From: Sphingobium sp. EP60837
GTDB lineage: Bacteria > Pseudomonadota > Alphaproteobacteria > Sphingomonadales > Sphingomonadaceae
Reading direction: 5' to 3'
Length of the DNA stretch: 64,000 nucleotides
Assembly (NCBI RefSeq): GCF_001658005.1
Contig: NZ_CP015986.1
Location: 248,001-312,000, forward strand
The notes beneath the pieces are model-generated. The model did not search any database, was not told where the DNA came from, and saw nothing but the letters and a program-made list of their open reading frames with translations. This document shows positions 38,246 to 47,699 of this stretch, one piece after another; positions within the stretch are counted from its first letter, which is position 1; each line of letters begins with the position of its first letter. A program made the position numbers and the translations under genes.

Positions 38246-39106
38246 ATGACGGCAGGCGCAATGCTCTCCAACCCCTTTCTCTTCACCCTCCTCCGCATCC
38301 TCCCGGCGCCGCTGGCGTCCTGGCTAGGCGGTTGGCTGTCGGCGAACATCGCGCGCAGGTCCATGAAGCTGCGCGACCAGCGCGCCCGGACCAACCTCGG
38401 CATCCTGCGCCCCGACGTTTCCGAAGCCGCCCGCGAGGCCATGCTCACCAGCCGCTGGTTCAACCTCGGCCGCACCATGGCTGAACTCACCAATATCGAC
38501 CGGCTGATCGAGAAGAACCACATCACGGTCGAGGACGCGCAAGGCTACCAACAAGTCCTCGCCGGTCCGGGCCCGATGATCGCGCTGGCTGTCCATCTCG
38601 GCAATTGGGACCTGCTTGCCGCCCATATCAAGGCGTCCACAGACCGACCTGGCCTCGGCGTCTATGACCCTCCGCAAAACCCCGGTCAGGCCGCGATGCT
38701 GAAACGCGCCCGCTCCAGCTATATGGGCGAAGCGATCACCGGAGACGGCGCGGCGCGCGGCATCCTCAAGCACCTGACGACGAAGGACCGCGCGACCCTC
38801 TACATCCTGCTGGACGAGCGCCGCGACCGCCAGGTCTGGTTCCCTCGTTTCGGCCGCGACCTGCCGCCGTCTGGAAATCTGTCCGTTGCGCTGCGCCTGG
38901 CCCGGAAGGTTGGCGCGAAATTCCTGCCCTTCTACATGGTCCGCACGGAAGGACCCAACTTCCGCGTCCATTGGCACCCCCCGCTCGACCCGGCGGCGCT
39001 GACCGACGATCAGATCATGGATCAGGTCGATGCCTTCCTGGGAAAAGCCTGCATCGACCATGCCGATCAATGGCTGGCGCTGCATGACATGGATTTGACC
39101 ACCTGA
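38246..39106 (+). CDS. LpxL/HtrB-type lysophospholipid (lipid A-like) acyltransferase
   Basis: A 286-residue membrane-anchored acyltransferase of the LpxL/LpxM family. The catalytic H-x4-D is HLGNWD in LAVHLGNWDLLAA, and DERRDRQVWFPRFGR is the conserved downstream block. An N-terminal hydrophobic stretch (LFTLLRILPAPLASWLGG) anchors it. Start choice: ATG at 38246, or 38261. In organisms with lipid A it would add a secondary acyl chain. If this strain is a typical sphingomonad without LPS, the acceptor must be another lipid. Confidence 0.82.
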   Translation: MTAGAMLSNPFLFTLLRILPAPLASWLGGWLSANIARRSMKLRDQRARTNLGILRPDVSEAAREAMLTSRWFNLGRTMAELTNIDRLIEKNHITVEDAQGYQQVLAGPGPMIALAVHLGNWDLLAAHIKASTDRPGLGVYDPPQNPGQAAMLKRARSSYMGEAITGDGAARGILKHLTTKDRATLYILLDERRDRQVWFPRFGRDLPPSGNLSVALRLARKVGAKFLPFYMVRTEGPNFRVHWHPPLDPAALTDDQIMDQVDAFLGKACIDHADQWLALHDMDLTT

Positions 39107-39117
39107 CTGAGCCCCGT

Positions 39118-39170
39118 CCGTTCGTGCTGAGTAGAGGCTGAGCTTGCCCAAGCCTCATATCGAAGCATAT
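39118..39170. repeat. Degenerate REP-like repeat copy
   Basis: Starts with CCGTTCGTGCTGAG and later has GCTGAGCTTG and a CGAAGCA segment, a decayed form of the core at 30116. It lies between the acyltransferase gene and trpF. Confidence 0.5.
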
Positions 39171-39221
39171 GGCGCGCAGGGAGATGTTCTCACACACACC
39201 AACAGCCGCTAAAGCCCCCCA

Positions 39222-39866
39222 ATGTCCCGACTCGCCATCAAAATCTGCGGTCTTTCGACGCCCGACACGGTCGGCGCAGCGATGCGCGCGGACGCCACGC
39301 ATCTAGGCTTCGTCCATTTTCCCAAAAGCCCGCGCCATGTCGAAGCGGACCAGCTGCGCGCTCTCGCCGCGCCGGTCCCGGCCCATATCGGTCGCGTCGC
39401 CGTTCTCGTCGATCCGACCGATGAGACCCTCGCCCTGCTCACCGCCACAAACGCCCTCACCGCTTTCCAACTCCATGGCAAGGAGAGCCCGGCACGCGTC
39501 GCCGCCATCCGCCAGCGCTTTAATATCCCGGTCTGGAAAGCCATCTCGGTCAAGACCCGCGCCGACGTAGAATCCGCCAAAGCCTATACGGGCGCTGCCG
39601 ACCTGCTCCTCTTCGACGCGAAAACGCCGGAGGGCGCTGCCCTACCCGGCGGCATGGGCCTTCGCTTTGACTGGACGCTGCTGCGTGGCGTCCCCATATC
39701 CCTGCCCTGGTGCCTCTCCGGTGGCCTTGGCATCGACAATGTCGCCGAAGCCATTCGCATCACCGGCGCACCGATGATCGACGTTTCTTCCGGCGTGGAA
39801 AGCGCGCCCGGCATCAAGAGTGTGGACAAGATCATGGCCTTCTGCAAAGCGGCACAGCCATCATGA
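39222..39866 (+). CDS. trpF: Phosphoribosylanthranilate isomerase TrpF
   Basis: Third step of tryptophan synthesis: Amadori rearrangement of phosphoribosylanthranilate. It has 214 residues and a TIM barrel. The catalytic cysteine lies in [10 protein letters not shown] and the general acid aspartate in [10 protein letters not shown]. The phosphate-binding SGGLGIDNV loop is present. Its stop overlaps the trpB start by four bases (ATGA), so trpF-trpB-trpA form an operon. Confidence 0.96.
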   Translation: MSRLAIKICGLSTPDTVGAAMRADATHLGFVHFPKSPRHVEADQLRALAAPVPAHIGRVAVLVDPTDETLALLTATNALTAFQLHGKESPARVAAIRQRFNIPVWKAISVKTRADVESAKAYTGAADLLLFDAKTPEGAALPGGMGLRFDWTLLRGVPISLPWCLSGGLGIDNVAEAIRITGAPMIDVSSGVESAPGIKSVDKIMAFCKAAQPS

Positions 39867-41092
39867 CCATCAAGAACTCGCTCCGCTCCCAGCCCGATGC
39901 GTCTGGCCATTTCGGCTCCTTTGGCGGCCGCTATGTCGCCGAAACGCTGATGCCGCTCATCCTGGAGCTGGAGAAGGTCTATAAGGAAGCAAAGCAGGAT
40001 CCGGCCTTCGATGCCGAGTTCACTGAACTGCTGCGCTTCTATGTCGGCCGTCCCAACCCGCTCTACTATGCCGGGCGTTTGACGGAAGCGCTGCGCGCAG
40101 AAGCCGAGCCGGGCAAGGGCGCCAAAATCTATCTCAAGCGCGAGGAACTGAACCACACCGGCGCGCACAAGATCAACAATTGCATCGGCCAGGCGCTGCT
40201 CGCCCGCCGCATGGGCAAGAAGAAGGTCATCGCCGAAACCGGCGCGGGTCAGCATGGCGTCGCCACGGCGACCGTCGCCGCTCTATTCGGCATGGAATGC
40301 AAGATTTTCATGGGCGCGAAGGATGTGGAGCGGCAAAAGCCCAACGTCTTCCGCATGAAGCTGCTCGGCGCGGAGGTGATCCCGGTCGTGTCAGGATCGC
40401 AGACGCTCAAGGACGCAATGAACGACGCCCTGCGCCATTGGGTGTCGAACGTCCACGACACTTTTTACATCATAGGGACAGCGGCAGGGCCGCACCCCTA
40501 TCCCGAACTCGTTCGCGATTTCCAGTCGATCATCGGCCGTGAAGCGCGCGAGCAGATTCTGGAACTCGAAGGCCGCCTGCCTGACATGCTGATTGCCCCG
40601 GTCGGCGGCGGGTCCAACGCCATCGGCCTGTTCCATCCGTTCCTTGATGACGCGGACGTCAAGATGATCGGCGTGGAAGCAGCAGGCGAGGGTCTTACCG
40701 GCAAGCACGCCGCATCGCTCGCGGGCGGCGCTTCGGGGATCCTGCACGGCAACCGCACCTATCTGCTTCAGGACGAAGACGGCCAGATCACCGAAGCGCA
40801 CAGCATCTCCGCTGGCCTTGACTATCCCGGGATCGGCCCTGAACATAGCTGGCTGCACGAAATCGGCCGCGTTCAATATATGCCTATCACCGACGACGAA
40901 GCGCTGGCCAGCTTCCAGAAGCTTTCCGCGCTGGAAGGCATCATCCCCGCCCTCGAATCCGCCCACGCCATCGCCTCGGCGGAAAAGGTCGCGACCACGC
41001 TGGACGCGGACCAGATCCTCATCGTCAATCTCTCCGGCCGTGGTGACAAGGACATCTTCACCGTGGCGGCGGCGTTGGGAGTGGAGATGTGA
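39863..41092 (+). CDS. trpB: Tryptophan synthase beta chain TrpB
   Basis: PLP enzyme condensing indole with serine to tryptophan. It has 409 residues. The PLP lysine is K103 in [10 protein letters not shown], the phosphate-binding loop is [10 protein letters not shown], and the C-terminal [11 protein letters not shown] is standard. Translation is coupled to trpF by ATGA. A 72-base gap with a REP-like fragment separates it from trpA. Confidence 0.98.
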   Translation: MTIKNSLRSQPDASGHFGSFGGRYVAETLMPLILELEKVYKEAKQDPAFDAEFTELLRFYVGRPNPLYYAGRLTEALRAEAEPGKGAKIYLKREELNHTGAHKINNCIGQALLARRMGKKKVIAETGAGQHGVATATVAALFGMECKIFMGAKDVERQKPNVFRMKLLGAEVIPVVSGSQTLKDAMNDALRHWVSNVHDTFYIIGTAAGPHPYPELVRDFQSIIGREAREQILELEGRLPDMLIAPVGGGSNAIGLFHPFLDDADVKMIGVEAAGEGLTGKHAASLAGGASGILHGNRTYLLQDEDGQITEAHSISAGLDYPGIGPEHSWLHEIGRVQYMPITDDEALASFQKLSALEGIIPALESAHAIASAEKVATTLDADQILIVNLSGRGDKDIFTVAAALGVEM

Positions 41093-41113
41093 CCTTGCAC
41101 GCCCACCCCACAT

Positions 41114-41140
41114 CCGTCCGGACTGAGCCTGTGGAAGCCC
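41114..41140. repeat. Single-arm REP-like repeat inside the trp operon
   Basis: The core CCGTCCGGACTGAGCC is followed by TGTGGAAGCCC. It matches one arm of the 30116 element with a few changes. It interrupts the otherwise tight trpB-trpA spacing. Confidence 0.55.
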
Positions 41141-41164
41141 CTATATTACCTCTGGAATGCCACC

Positions 41165-41995
41165 GTGACCGCTGATCGCCTTGCCACTCGCTTCCAAGCC
41201 TGCAAGAGCGCAGGCCGCGCCGCGCTCGTCACCTTCGTAACAGCAGGCGACCCAACCGTCGCTGCCACGCCCGCAATTCTGGACGCCTTGGTCGCCGGGG
41301 GCGCCGACATCATCGAACTCGGCATGCCCTTTACCGACCCCATGGCGGACGGCCCCGCTATCGAACTAGCGAACCTGCGCAGCCTCGGCTCGGGCACGCG
41401 GACGAAGGATATCTTCCACCTTGCCGAAACCTTCCGCGCGCGTCATCCCCATGTCCCGCTGATCCTCATGGGCTATGCCAATCCCATGCTGATCCGCGGC
41501 GCGGACTGGTTCGCCGACCAATGCAAGCAGTCGGGCGTAGATGGCGTCATTTGCGTGGATGTCCCGCCGGAAGAGGATGCGGAAATCGGCCCAGCGCTCC
41601 GTGCCGCTGGCATCCACCTGATCCGCCTTGCGACGCCCACCACCGACGCCGCCCGCCTGCCCGCAGTGCTTGATGGCGCCAGCGGCTTCCTCTACCATGT
41701 CGCCGTCGCGGGCGTCACCGGCAAGCAGCAGGCCGCGCAAGCCGTCGTGGAGCTCGCCGTAGAGAAGCTCAAGGCCGCCACTGATCTTCCCATCGCTGTC
41801 GGCTTCGGCGTTCGCTCGGCCGAACAGGCCGCCGCCATTGGCCGCGTCGCAGATGGTGTCGTGGTGGGTTCGGCCATCGTCGATATCGTCGGCTCGCATG
41901 GCGACGCCGCCGCCCCCTTCGTTCAAGAGTTCGTCGCTACTTTGAGCGGCGCACTCAAAGCCAACAGCCCCCATTTCCGGGAGACCGCCGCATGA
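41165..41995 (+). CDS. trpA: Tryptophan synthase alpha chain TrpA
   Basis: Cleaves indole-3-glycerol phosphate and passes indole to TrpB. It has 276 residues. The catalytic glutamate and aspartate lie in [19 protein letters not shown]. Phosphate-binding residues are in VGFGVRS and VVVGSAIVD. The start codon is GTG at 41165. It overlaps accD by four bases (ATGA). Confidence 0.97.
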   Translation: MTADRLATRFQACKSAGRAALVTFVTAGDPTVAATPAILDALVAGGADIIELGMPFTDPMADGPAIELANLRSLGSGTRTKDIFHLAETFRARHPHVPLILMGYANPMLIRGADWFADQCKQSGVDGVICVDVPPEEDAEIGPALRAAGIHLIRLATPTTDAARLPAVLDGASGFLYHVAVAGVTGKQQAAQAVVELAVEKLKAATDLPIAVGFGVRSAEQAAAIGRVADGVVVGSAIVDIVGSHGDAAAPFVQEFVATLSGALKANSPHFRETAA

Positions 41996-42843
41996 GCTGG
42001 ATCAACCGCGTCCGCAAGGCCATTCCCTTCATCGCGAAGAAGGAAACTACGGCAGAGACGCTGTGGCACAAATGCCCGTCCTGTACCGAAATGATCTTCA
42101 TCAAGGAGTGGGAGGATAATCTTTCCGTCTGCCCGCGCTGCGACCATCACGGCCGCATCGGCCCGGCCGATCGTTTCGAGCAGATTCTCGACGCTGGCTT
42201 CATCCTGCTGCCCACGCCCCCGGTTCAGGAAGACCCGCTCAAGTTCCGCGATTCCAAACGCTATCCCGACCGTATCAGGGCCGCCCGCGCCTCCACCGGC
42301 GATCAGGACGCGCTCATCAACGCACGCGGCGCGATCGACGATGTGCCGCTCGTCATGGGCGTGCAGAACTTTGCCTTCATGGGCGGATCGATGGGCATGG
42401 GCGTCGGCGCCGCCTTCATCCAGGGCGTTAACGAAGCCATCGGCCACAAATGCCCCTATGTCATCTTCACCGCAGCGGGCGGCGCGCGCATGCAGGAGGG
42501 CATTCTCTCGCTCATGCAGATGCCCCGCTCGACCGTCGCGATCCAGAAGCTGCACGCCGCAGGCCTGCCCTATATCGTCGTCCTTACCGATCCCACGACC
42601 GGCGGTGTGACCGCCAGCTACGCGATGTTGGGCGATGTCCAGATCTCCGAGCCCAACGCCCTCATCGGCTTCGCGGGCCAGCGTGTCATCGAAAGCACGA
42701 TCCGCGAGAAATTGCCCGATGGGTTCCAGCGCGCCGAATATCTGCTGGAACATGGCATGATCGACATGGTTGTTCACCGTAGCGAATTGCGTGACACGCT
42801 GGCCCGGGTGATCGGCTATCTGGCCCCTCGCGCCGCCGCCTGA
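41992..42843 (+). CDS. accD: Acetyl-CoA carboxylase carboxyltransferase subunit beta
   Basis: Transfers the carboxyl group to acetyl-CoA in the first step of fatty-acid synthesis, as a tetramer with AccA. It has 283 residues. An N-terminal four-cysteine zinc ribbon (CPSC ... CPRC) precedes the crotonase-like carboxyltransferase domain with GGARMQEG and [12 protein letters not shown]. It is coupled to trpA by ATGA, and folC follows after 26 bases, an order I recall as usual in alphaproteobacteria. Confidence 0.97.
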   Translation: MSWINRVRKAIPFIAKKETTAETLWHKCPSCTEMIFIKEWEDNLSVCPRCDHHGRIGPADRFEQILDAGFILLPTPPVQEDPLKFRDSKRYPDRIRAARASTGDQDALINARGAIDDVPLVMGVQNFAFMGGSMGMGVGAAFIQGVNEAIGHKCPYVIFTAAGGARMQEGILSLMQMPRSTVAIQKLHAAGLPYIVVLTDPTTGGVTASYAMLGDVQISEPNALIGFAGQRVIESTIREKLPDGFQRAEYLLEHGMIDMVVHRSELRDTLARVIGYLAPRAAA

Positions 42844-42869
42844 CGCCTTCGCGCGAGGGATAAAGGGCC

Positions 42870-44195
42870 ATGCCCGACCACGCCGTCTCCGATGACCCGG
42901 GGGTTCAGGCCCAGCTGGACCGTCTGGCGACACTTTCGCCTGGCGCCGACATATTGGGCCTCGACCGCATCACACGCCTGCTCGACCGGCTGCGCGACCC
43001 GCACCGAGCGTTGCCGCCTGTCTTCCATGTCGCGGGCACCAACGGCAAAGGCTCGACCTGCGCCTTCCTTCGCGCCGCGCTGGAAGCGGATGGCAAGAGC
43101 GTGCATGTCTTCACCTCCCCACATCTCGTCCGCTTCAACGAACGCATTCGCATCAACGGCCAGTTGATCAGCGACGAAGCGCTCGCCCATTATCTCTCCC
43201 GCGTCCTCGACGTGGCGGAGGGGATCGGCGCCAGCTTCTTCGAAGTTACCACCGCCGCCGCCTTCCTCGCCTTTGCCGAGCATCCCGCCGACGCCTGCAT
43301 CCTGGAAGTCGGTCTCGGCGGCCGCCTAGATGCTACCAACATCATCGAAAGCCCCGCCGTCTGCGGCATTGCCCAGCTTGGCCTCGATCATCAGGCATTT
43401 CTCGGCAACAGCCTGCGCGCCATCGCTACCGAAAAGGCGGGCATAGCGAAGCCCCGCGCGCCGCTGGTGACCCAACGCTATCCTGAACCCCTTTTCCCCG
43501 TGATGCGCGAAGCCGCCGCCCGCGCCCGCACCACCTGGCTCCCCATGGGTCAGAGTTGGGACGCCGCCAGCTACCGCGACCGCCTCCATTATCGCGACGT
43601 TCAGGGGCGGATCGAAACCCCGCTTCCTCGCCTGCCCGGCGCGCATCAGGTGCAGAACGCCGCGCTCGCCTTCGCCATGCTGCGTCACCAAAGCGCCGTG
43701 CCGGTGAGCGAAGCCGCGCTAAAGGCTGCGCCTCTCTGGGCTCACTGGCCTGCACGCCTCCAGCGCCTAGACCACGGCCCGTTCCTGGCCCCGCTTCCAC
43801 CCGAAAGCGAAGCCTGGCTCGACGGTGGCCACAATGCGGGAGCGGGCGAAGCCATCAGCGCCTTTTTCACCGCCGACCGTCTCGGCGGCGGCAAGCTGCA
43901 ACTCATCATCGGCATGCTCGCGAACAAGGATGTCGATGCCTATCTCGCGCCCTTCGCCGGCCGCATCGCCCATATTCACGCCCTGCCCGTCCCCGGTCAC
44001 GACCATCACCCTGCCGACCGCTTCGCCGCCGTCGCTGCCCGCTGGGGCATTGGTTGCACGGCTAATGATACGCCCGCGCAAGCCATCGCCGCAATCGCAG
44101 CGGAGCCGCATCACCGCCCCCCACAGCTGCTGATCGCCGGCTCCCTCTATCTCGCTGGCGAAATTTTGCGGCTGAACGATCAATATCCCGACTAA
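42870..44195 (+). CDS. folC: Bifunctional dihydrofolate synthase/folylpolyglutamate synthase
   Basis: Mur-ligase-fold enzyme adding glutamate to dihydropteroate and folates. It has 441 residues. The P-loop is HVAGTNGKGSTCAF, the folate loop FTSPHLVRFNERI, and the Mg-binding segment is LEVGLGGRLDATN. The C-terminal domain has DGGHNAGAGEA. It follows accD in the same direction. Confidence 0.96.
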   Translation: MPDHAVSDDPGVQAQLDRLATLSPGADILGLDRITRLLDRLRDPHRALPPVFHVAGTNGKGSTCAFLRAALEADGKSVHVFTSPHLVRFNERIRINGQLISDEALAHYLSRVLDVAEGIGASFFEVTTAAAFLAFAEHPADACILEVGLGGRLDATNIIESPAVCGIAQLGLDHQAFLGNSLRAIATEKAGIAKPRAPLVTQRYPEPLFPVMREAAARARTTWLPMGQSWDAASYRDRLHYRDVQGRIETPLPRLPGAHQVQNAALAFAMLRHQSAVPVSEAALKAAPLWAHWPARLQRLDHGPFLAPLPPESEAWLDGGHNAGAGEAISAFFTADRLGGGKLQLIIGMLANKDVDAYLAPFAGRIAHIHALPVPGHDHHPADRFAAVAARWGIGCTANDTPAQAIAAIAAEPHHRPPQLLIAGSLYLAGEILRLNDQYPD

Positions 44196-44201
44196 TTGCA
44201 C

Positions 44202-44218
44202 TTGCGATTGACTCGCAA
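44202..44218. promoter_or_regulatory. Fur-like palindrome TTGCGA-N5-TCGCAA
   Basis: A perfect 6-5-6 dyad just after folC and 49 bases before the next start codon. It resembles alphaproteobacterial Fur/Irr-type boxes (TTGCGAATGATTCGCAA-like) with two internal differences. Its location suits an operator for the 44268 gene. Confidence 0.5.
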
Positions 44219-44267
44219 TAGCGTAACCTGAACTCCGTCACGCAACGGATAAAAAGGTGCACGCCCC

Positions 44268-44708
44268 ATGGCTTATGGAGAGACCAGCCCCCTCGATCTG
44301 CCCCGCCCGCTCCCAGGCGGCTATGGCAACCGCCTCTTCCTCTACGTGATGCGCCGTATGGCCAGCGCTGGCGTGGATGACGCCCATGCCGCCAACGCCA
44401 TGCTTGGCGCTTTCGGCCGCAGCTATCGCCGTCCGCTTATCCTGATGCGGGCGATGATGCTGGAACTCGCCCGCTGCGCGACGCGCAAGATATTGGTCGC
44501 GCCCTGCTGCTGCGCCCGTATGACCGCTGACGAAGCCCTGCTCATGCAATCCATCGGGACCGCGCTTCAGCATCCCCATGATGCTTATGAGCAACTCACC
44601 TCATTGCTCGGCACCGATGATGCGCTGGGCGCCCTCACCTGCCTGCAGGCCGTCTCGCAGGCGCATAGCGATCTTGGCCGCCCGCTCGACCTTTACGCCG
44701 GAGCCTGA
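44268..44708 (+). CDS. Small Cys-rich-patch protein (DUF6628-like), possibly iron-regulated
   Basis: A 146-residue soluble, mostly helical protein. I tentatively recall it as the sphingomonad family DUF6628. It has a C-C-C cluster in ILVAPCCCARMTADE (about residue 83) and further cysteines (RCATRK, LTCLQ), which could bind a metal or be redox-active. A Fur-like palindrome lies 49 bases upstream. It overlaps the convergent ampG-like gene by 16 bases at its 3' end. No function is known to me. Confidence 0.75.
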   Translation: MAYGETSPLDLPRPLPGGYGNRLFLYVMRRMASAGVDDAHAANAMLGAFGRSYRRPLILMRAMMLELARCATRKILVAPCCCARMTADEALLMQSIGTALQHPHDAYEQLTSLLGTDDALGALTCLQAVSQAHSDLGRPLDLYAGA

Positions 44709-46018
44709 CCCCCCTCATCGGTTGCCGCGCTGCCCACGCTCGAATCGACGAGCCCACTGCGCATCATCAGCCAGAACAGGATGATGCCGGGCAGCGCCAG
44801 CACGGTGGTCAACACATAGAAATCGACATAGCCGAACCGCTCTATCAGCGCGCCCGCACTTGTCCCGGTCAGGAACCGCCCGACGATGCTCGCCGCCGCT
44901 GAAATCATCGCATATTGCGCGGCGGTAAAGCGCAGGTCGCACAGGGCCGAAAAATAGGCGACCACTGCAACTCCGCCGATCCCGCTCGCGAAATTTTCAA
45001 AGCCGATCGCGCCCGCCATGCCGATATTGCTTTTTCCTGCGGCAGCCAGCGCGGCGAAGCTGAAGTTGGAAATAGCCATCAGCACCAGGCTGATCAGCAC
45101 CGACCGCTTCAATCCCAATCGCGCATAAAGCACGCCGCCCACGAAAATCCCGGCCAGCAGCGCCCAGAAGCCCACGCCCACATCATAGAGCGCGATCTCC
45201 TCATTACTATAACCCAGGTCGTTGAACAGCAGCCGGAAGGTCAGATTCGCCAGCGTGTCGCCGATCTTGTGGACGATGATGAACAGCAGCACCAGCAACG
45301 CGCCCTTGCGCTTGAAGAAGTCAACGAACGGCCCGATGATCGCCTGCACCAGTTCTCCGCCGCTCTTGCGCCCTGCAATCTCCCGGTGCCGCTCAGGCTC
45401 TCCCACCACCAACGCCGCCAGCATCGCGGGCAGCGCAAAGAGCGCGCAGACCAGATAGGCGACGGTCCAATCCCAATATTGCGCCAGCACCAGCCCCAGC
45501 GCGCCCGCTGCCGCCGCGCCGATGCGCCACCCATATTGGGACATACCCGCACCGATCCCAAGTTGCTCGGGTCGCAATATCTCGATGCGGTAGCCATCGA
45601 TGATGATATCGAAAGTCGCCCCCGCAACTCCCAGCAGGATCGCGGCGCGCACCGTCGCCATCAAGTCCGCCGCCGGATCGACCAGCGCCAGATTGACCAC
45701 CGCCGCCATCACCAGAACCCCGGCCAGCAGCATCCAGGACACACGCTGCCCCAGGCGATGCAGCAGCGGCAGCTTGACCCCCTCGACCACCCAGGCCCAC
45801 AGCCATTTGAGATTATAGGCGAGCAGGACCAGGCTGAACGCCGTCACGCTCTTCTTGTCGATCCCGTCCTGCGCCAATCGCGAGGACAGGTTCGCTCCAA
45901 TCATCGCAAATGGGAAACCGGACGAAATCCCCAGGAACAGGGCCGCCAGCGGCGCCTTCTCGACATAGGGCTTCACCGCATCCAGCCAGCTTCTGGTGCC
46001 GATCGCGATGTCCGTCAT
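44693..46018 (-). CDS. ampG: AmpG-like MFS permease
   Basis: A 441-residue major-facilitator protein with 12 predicted membrane helices. The N-terminus (LFLGISSGFPFAMIGANLSSRLAQDGIDKKSV) and the DIIIDGYRIEILRPEQ and GWRIGAAAAGALG segments are typical of AmpG, the importer of anhydromuropeptides for cell-wall recycling and beta-lactamase induction. A Slc33-type acetyl-CoA transporter is a related alternative. No ampD or beta-lactamase gene is nearby. Confidence 0.88.
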   Translation of the reverse strand: MTDIAIGTRSWLDAVKPYVEKAPLAALFLGISSGFPFAMIGANLSSRLAQDGIDKKSVTAFSLVLLAYNLKWLWAWVVEGVKLPLLHRLGQRVSWMLLAGVLVMAAVVNLALVDPAADLMATVRAAILLGVAGATFDIIIDGYRIEILRPEQLGIGAGMSQYGWRIGAAAAGALGLVLAQYWDWTVAYLVCALFALPAMLAALVVGEPERHREIAGRKSGGELVQAIIGPFVDFFKRKGALLVLLFIIVHKIGDTLANLTFRLLFNDLGYSNEEIALYDVGVGFWALLAGIFVGGVLYARLGLKRSVLISLVLMAISNFSFAALAAAGKSNIGMAGAIGFENFASGIGGVAVVAYFSALCDLRFTAAQYAMISAAASIVGRFLTGTSAGALIERFGYVDFYVLTTVLALPGIILFWLMMRSGLVDSSVGSAATDEGGQAPA

Positions 46019-46215
46019 GATTAGCTGCGCCCCCGAATATGCTTAGGGGTCACCATATGGCCAAATGCCGGAGAAACAAGCGGAAGGCGTTGGATCGGGC
46101 GAGCAGGAGAAAGGGAACTCTCCCGACCCCAGCTTCGCTGAGATGACAAAAGGGTGGTAAGCGAAACGGCAGGTTTCATGCATCGGACGACGAAATCCGC
46201 TGTTCCGCAGTCATG

Positions 46216-46629
46216 TCAGTCGATGATATCGGCACCCTCCGCGTTCAAACGGGCGAGACCGTCCTTCATTTGTTGTAGCCGTTCAGGCGGGTGCCCTTGC
46301 CACTTCGTCACTTCGGCAATGACTCGCAGCGGGTCACGGGAGCGATAGGACAGCGTCGGATTGCCAGGAAACCTCTTGTCCGTCAGATTGGGATCGTCTT
46401 CAAACGGTCCAGCCGGTTCCACAACATAAATCCGTTCGCACCCGTCGCCGATGGCCAGTTCTGCGCCCCAGATCGCAGCATCCAGCGTGCCCGAGAAATA
46501 TACCCAGGATAGCGGCCTGGCTTCGGCAAAGTTGGATTGGTAGCCGACGACGATCAAGTCTCCGGGTTTCAGATCGGCCTTGGTTCCATGGAAGAATGAT
46601 CGTGAAAACATGCTGGCAATCGCTGACAT
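46216..46629 (-). CDS. arr: Rifamycin ADP-ribosyltransferase (Arr family)
   Basis: A 137-residue protein that closely follows the Arr family: FFHGTKADLKPGDL (NAD-binding His), VYFSGTLDAAIWGAELA and VEPAGPFEDDPNLTDKRFPG are hallmark segments. Arr inactivates rifampicin by ADP-ribosylation (established for the family). Length fits the short chromosomal and mobile forms. Neighbours are unrelated, and no integron or transposase is seen next to it, so it appears to be a resident gene. A repeat-rich spacer lies upstream. Confidence 0.9.
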   Translation of the reverse strand: MSAIASMFSRSFFHGTKADLKPGDLIVVGYQSNFAEARPLSWVYFSGTLDAAIWGAELAIGDGCERIYVVEPAGPFEDDPNLTDKRFPGNPTLSYRSRDPLRVIAEVTKWQGHPPERLQQMKDGLARLNAEGADIID

Positions 46630-46896
46630 AGGCTCGATGCTCCTTTGACTTAAATCGACGGCCGTTTTCTTGACTCAAGGCCCCCGGCTTGCCGCAAGCC
46701 CCGCCCTTGGTTAGATAGTGATGGTAGGGAATGCGGCGACTCCCTCATACTAGCATCCAGCGACACACTTAGGTGGGCGATAAGCCTCACGTTCGATGTT
46801 GGGTGGCTTCGACTTCCATTCGCCGGTTTGTCCGCTTCTAGCTGCTCAGCTTCCTGAGCGGAACGGCGGGGATTGGTCGCTAACTACAACTTTACC

Positions 46897-46976
46897 GTCA
46901 TGCCGGCCTTGAGCCGGCATCCCGCTTCTTCTGATTGCAATGTTAAGCAGGACCCCTGATCAAGTCCGGGGTGACG
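46897..46976. repeat. Intergenic repeat with two hairpins, in a 450-base gap without genes
   Basis: ATGCCGGC (46900-46907) pairs with GCCGGCAT (46913-46920); ACCCC (46952-46956) pairs with GGGGT (46968-46972); CGTCA and TGACG flank both. This resembles the two-hairpin CGTCAT...GGTGACG elements common in alphaproteobacterial spacers. The rest of the gap 46630-47087 shows no credible gene. A similar ATGCCAGC hairpin is at 62100. Confidence 0.6.
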
Positions 46977-47087
46977 AAGAACTGGCGACCGAAAATTGAT
47001 CATCAGCAGATGCGAACAAACGCCGTTCACCTAAACGAAATCGAAGGTCCAGACCTCGCGGGAACGACCATAAGCCCACCACCCAGG

Positions 47088-47537
47088 TCACGAAAACAAC
47101 CGCAGCCGCTGCGGCAGCCGCGCCGGCTCATCGCCCCGCATCAGCGCCTCAATCGCTGAAATCGACCCCAGCAAGTCCCGCGGCAGATAGGGCTTCGAAA
47201 GGCATCCCACCGCCATTTCATGAGCGTCAACCGGACAAGCCCCCGTCACGAACAGCACCGCCAAACCCTTCTCATGCGCATGCCGCGCCACATCGATCCC
47301 GGTCTTGTCGCCATGCAGCGTGATATCGGCGATCACCAGATCGACCTCATCTACTTCGATCACGCTGACTGCATGATCATAGTCCTCCACTGTCGCAGCG
47401 ACGCGATAGCCCGCCTGCTCCAGCACATGCTCATTGTCGAAAGCGATCAGCGGCTCATCCTCGACAATCAGCACGCTGCGGATCGCCTTGCCTCGCAGCC
47501 TCGGCTTTGAGTCCCCTTTGACTAACCCGAAAAACAT
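47088..47537 (-). CDS. Single-domain response regulator
   Basis: A 149-residue stand-alone receiver domain. The acidic pair is in LIVEDEPLIAFD, the phospho-acceptor aspartate is D71 in LVIADITLHGDKTG, and the late lysine lies in CLSKPY. The order VEDE ... D ... T ... K is complete, so it should be phosphorylatable. No output domain and no adjacent kinase gene is present, so its partner is unknown. Confidence 0.9.
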   Translation of the reverse strand: MFFGLVKGDSKPRLRGKAIRSVLIVEDEPLIAFDNEHVLEQAGYRVAATVEDYDHAVSVIEVDEVDLVIADITLHGDKTGIDVARHAHEKGLAVLFVTGACPVDAHEMAVGCLSKPYLPRDLLGSISAIEALMRGDEPARLPQRLRLFS

Positions 47538-47699
47538 TTGCCGATCCGCCCCATTTCCGCCATGCAGCCGATCAAACGCGCAGCGCCAGCTGGGAGTTGC
47601 GGCCCTCCCCCTCGCATGGGCGACGGGACGGCACTATTCGTCATTTAAACGGCATTCCTGATATGGGAATGCCCTCGCTTCGTTAAAAGGAACCGCCGC

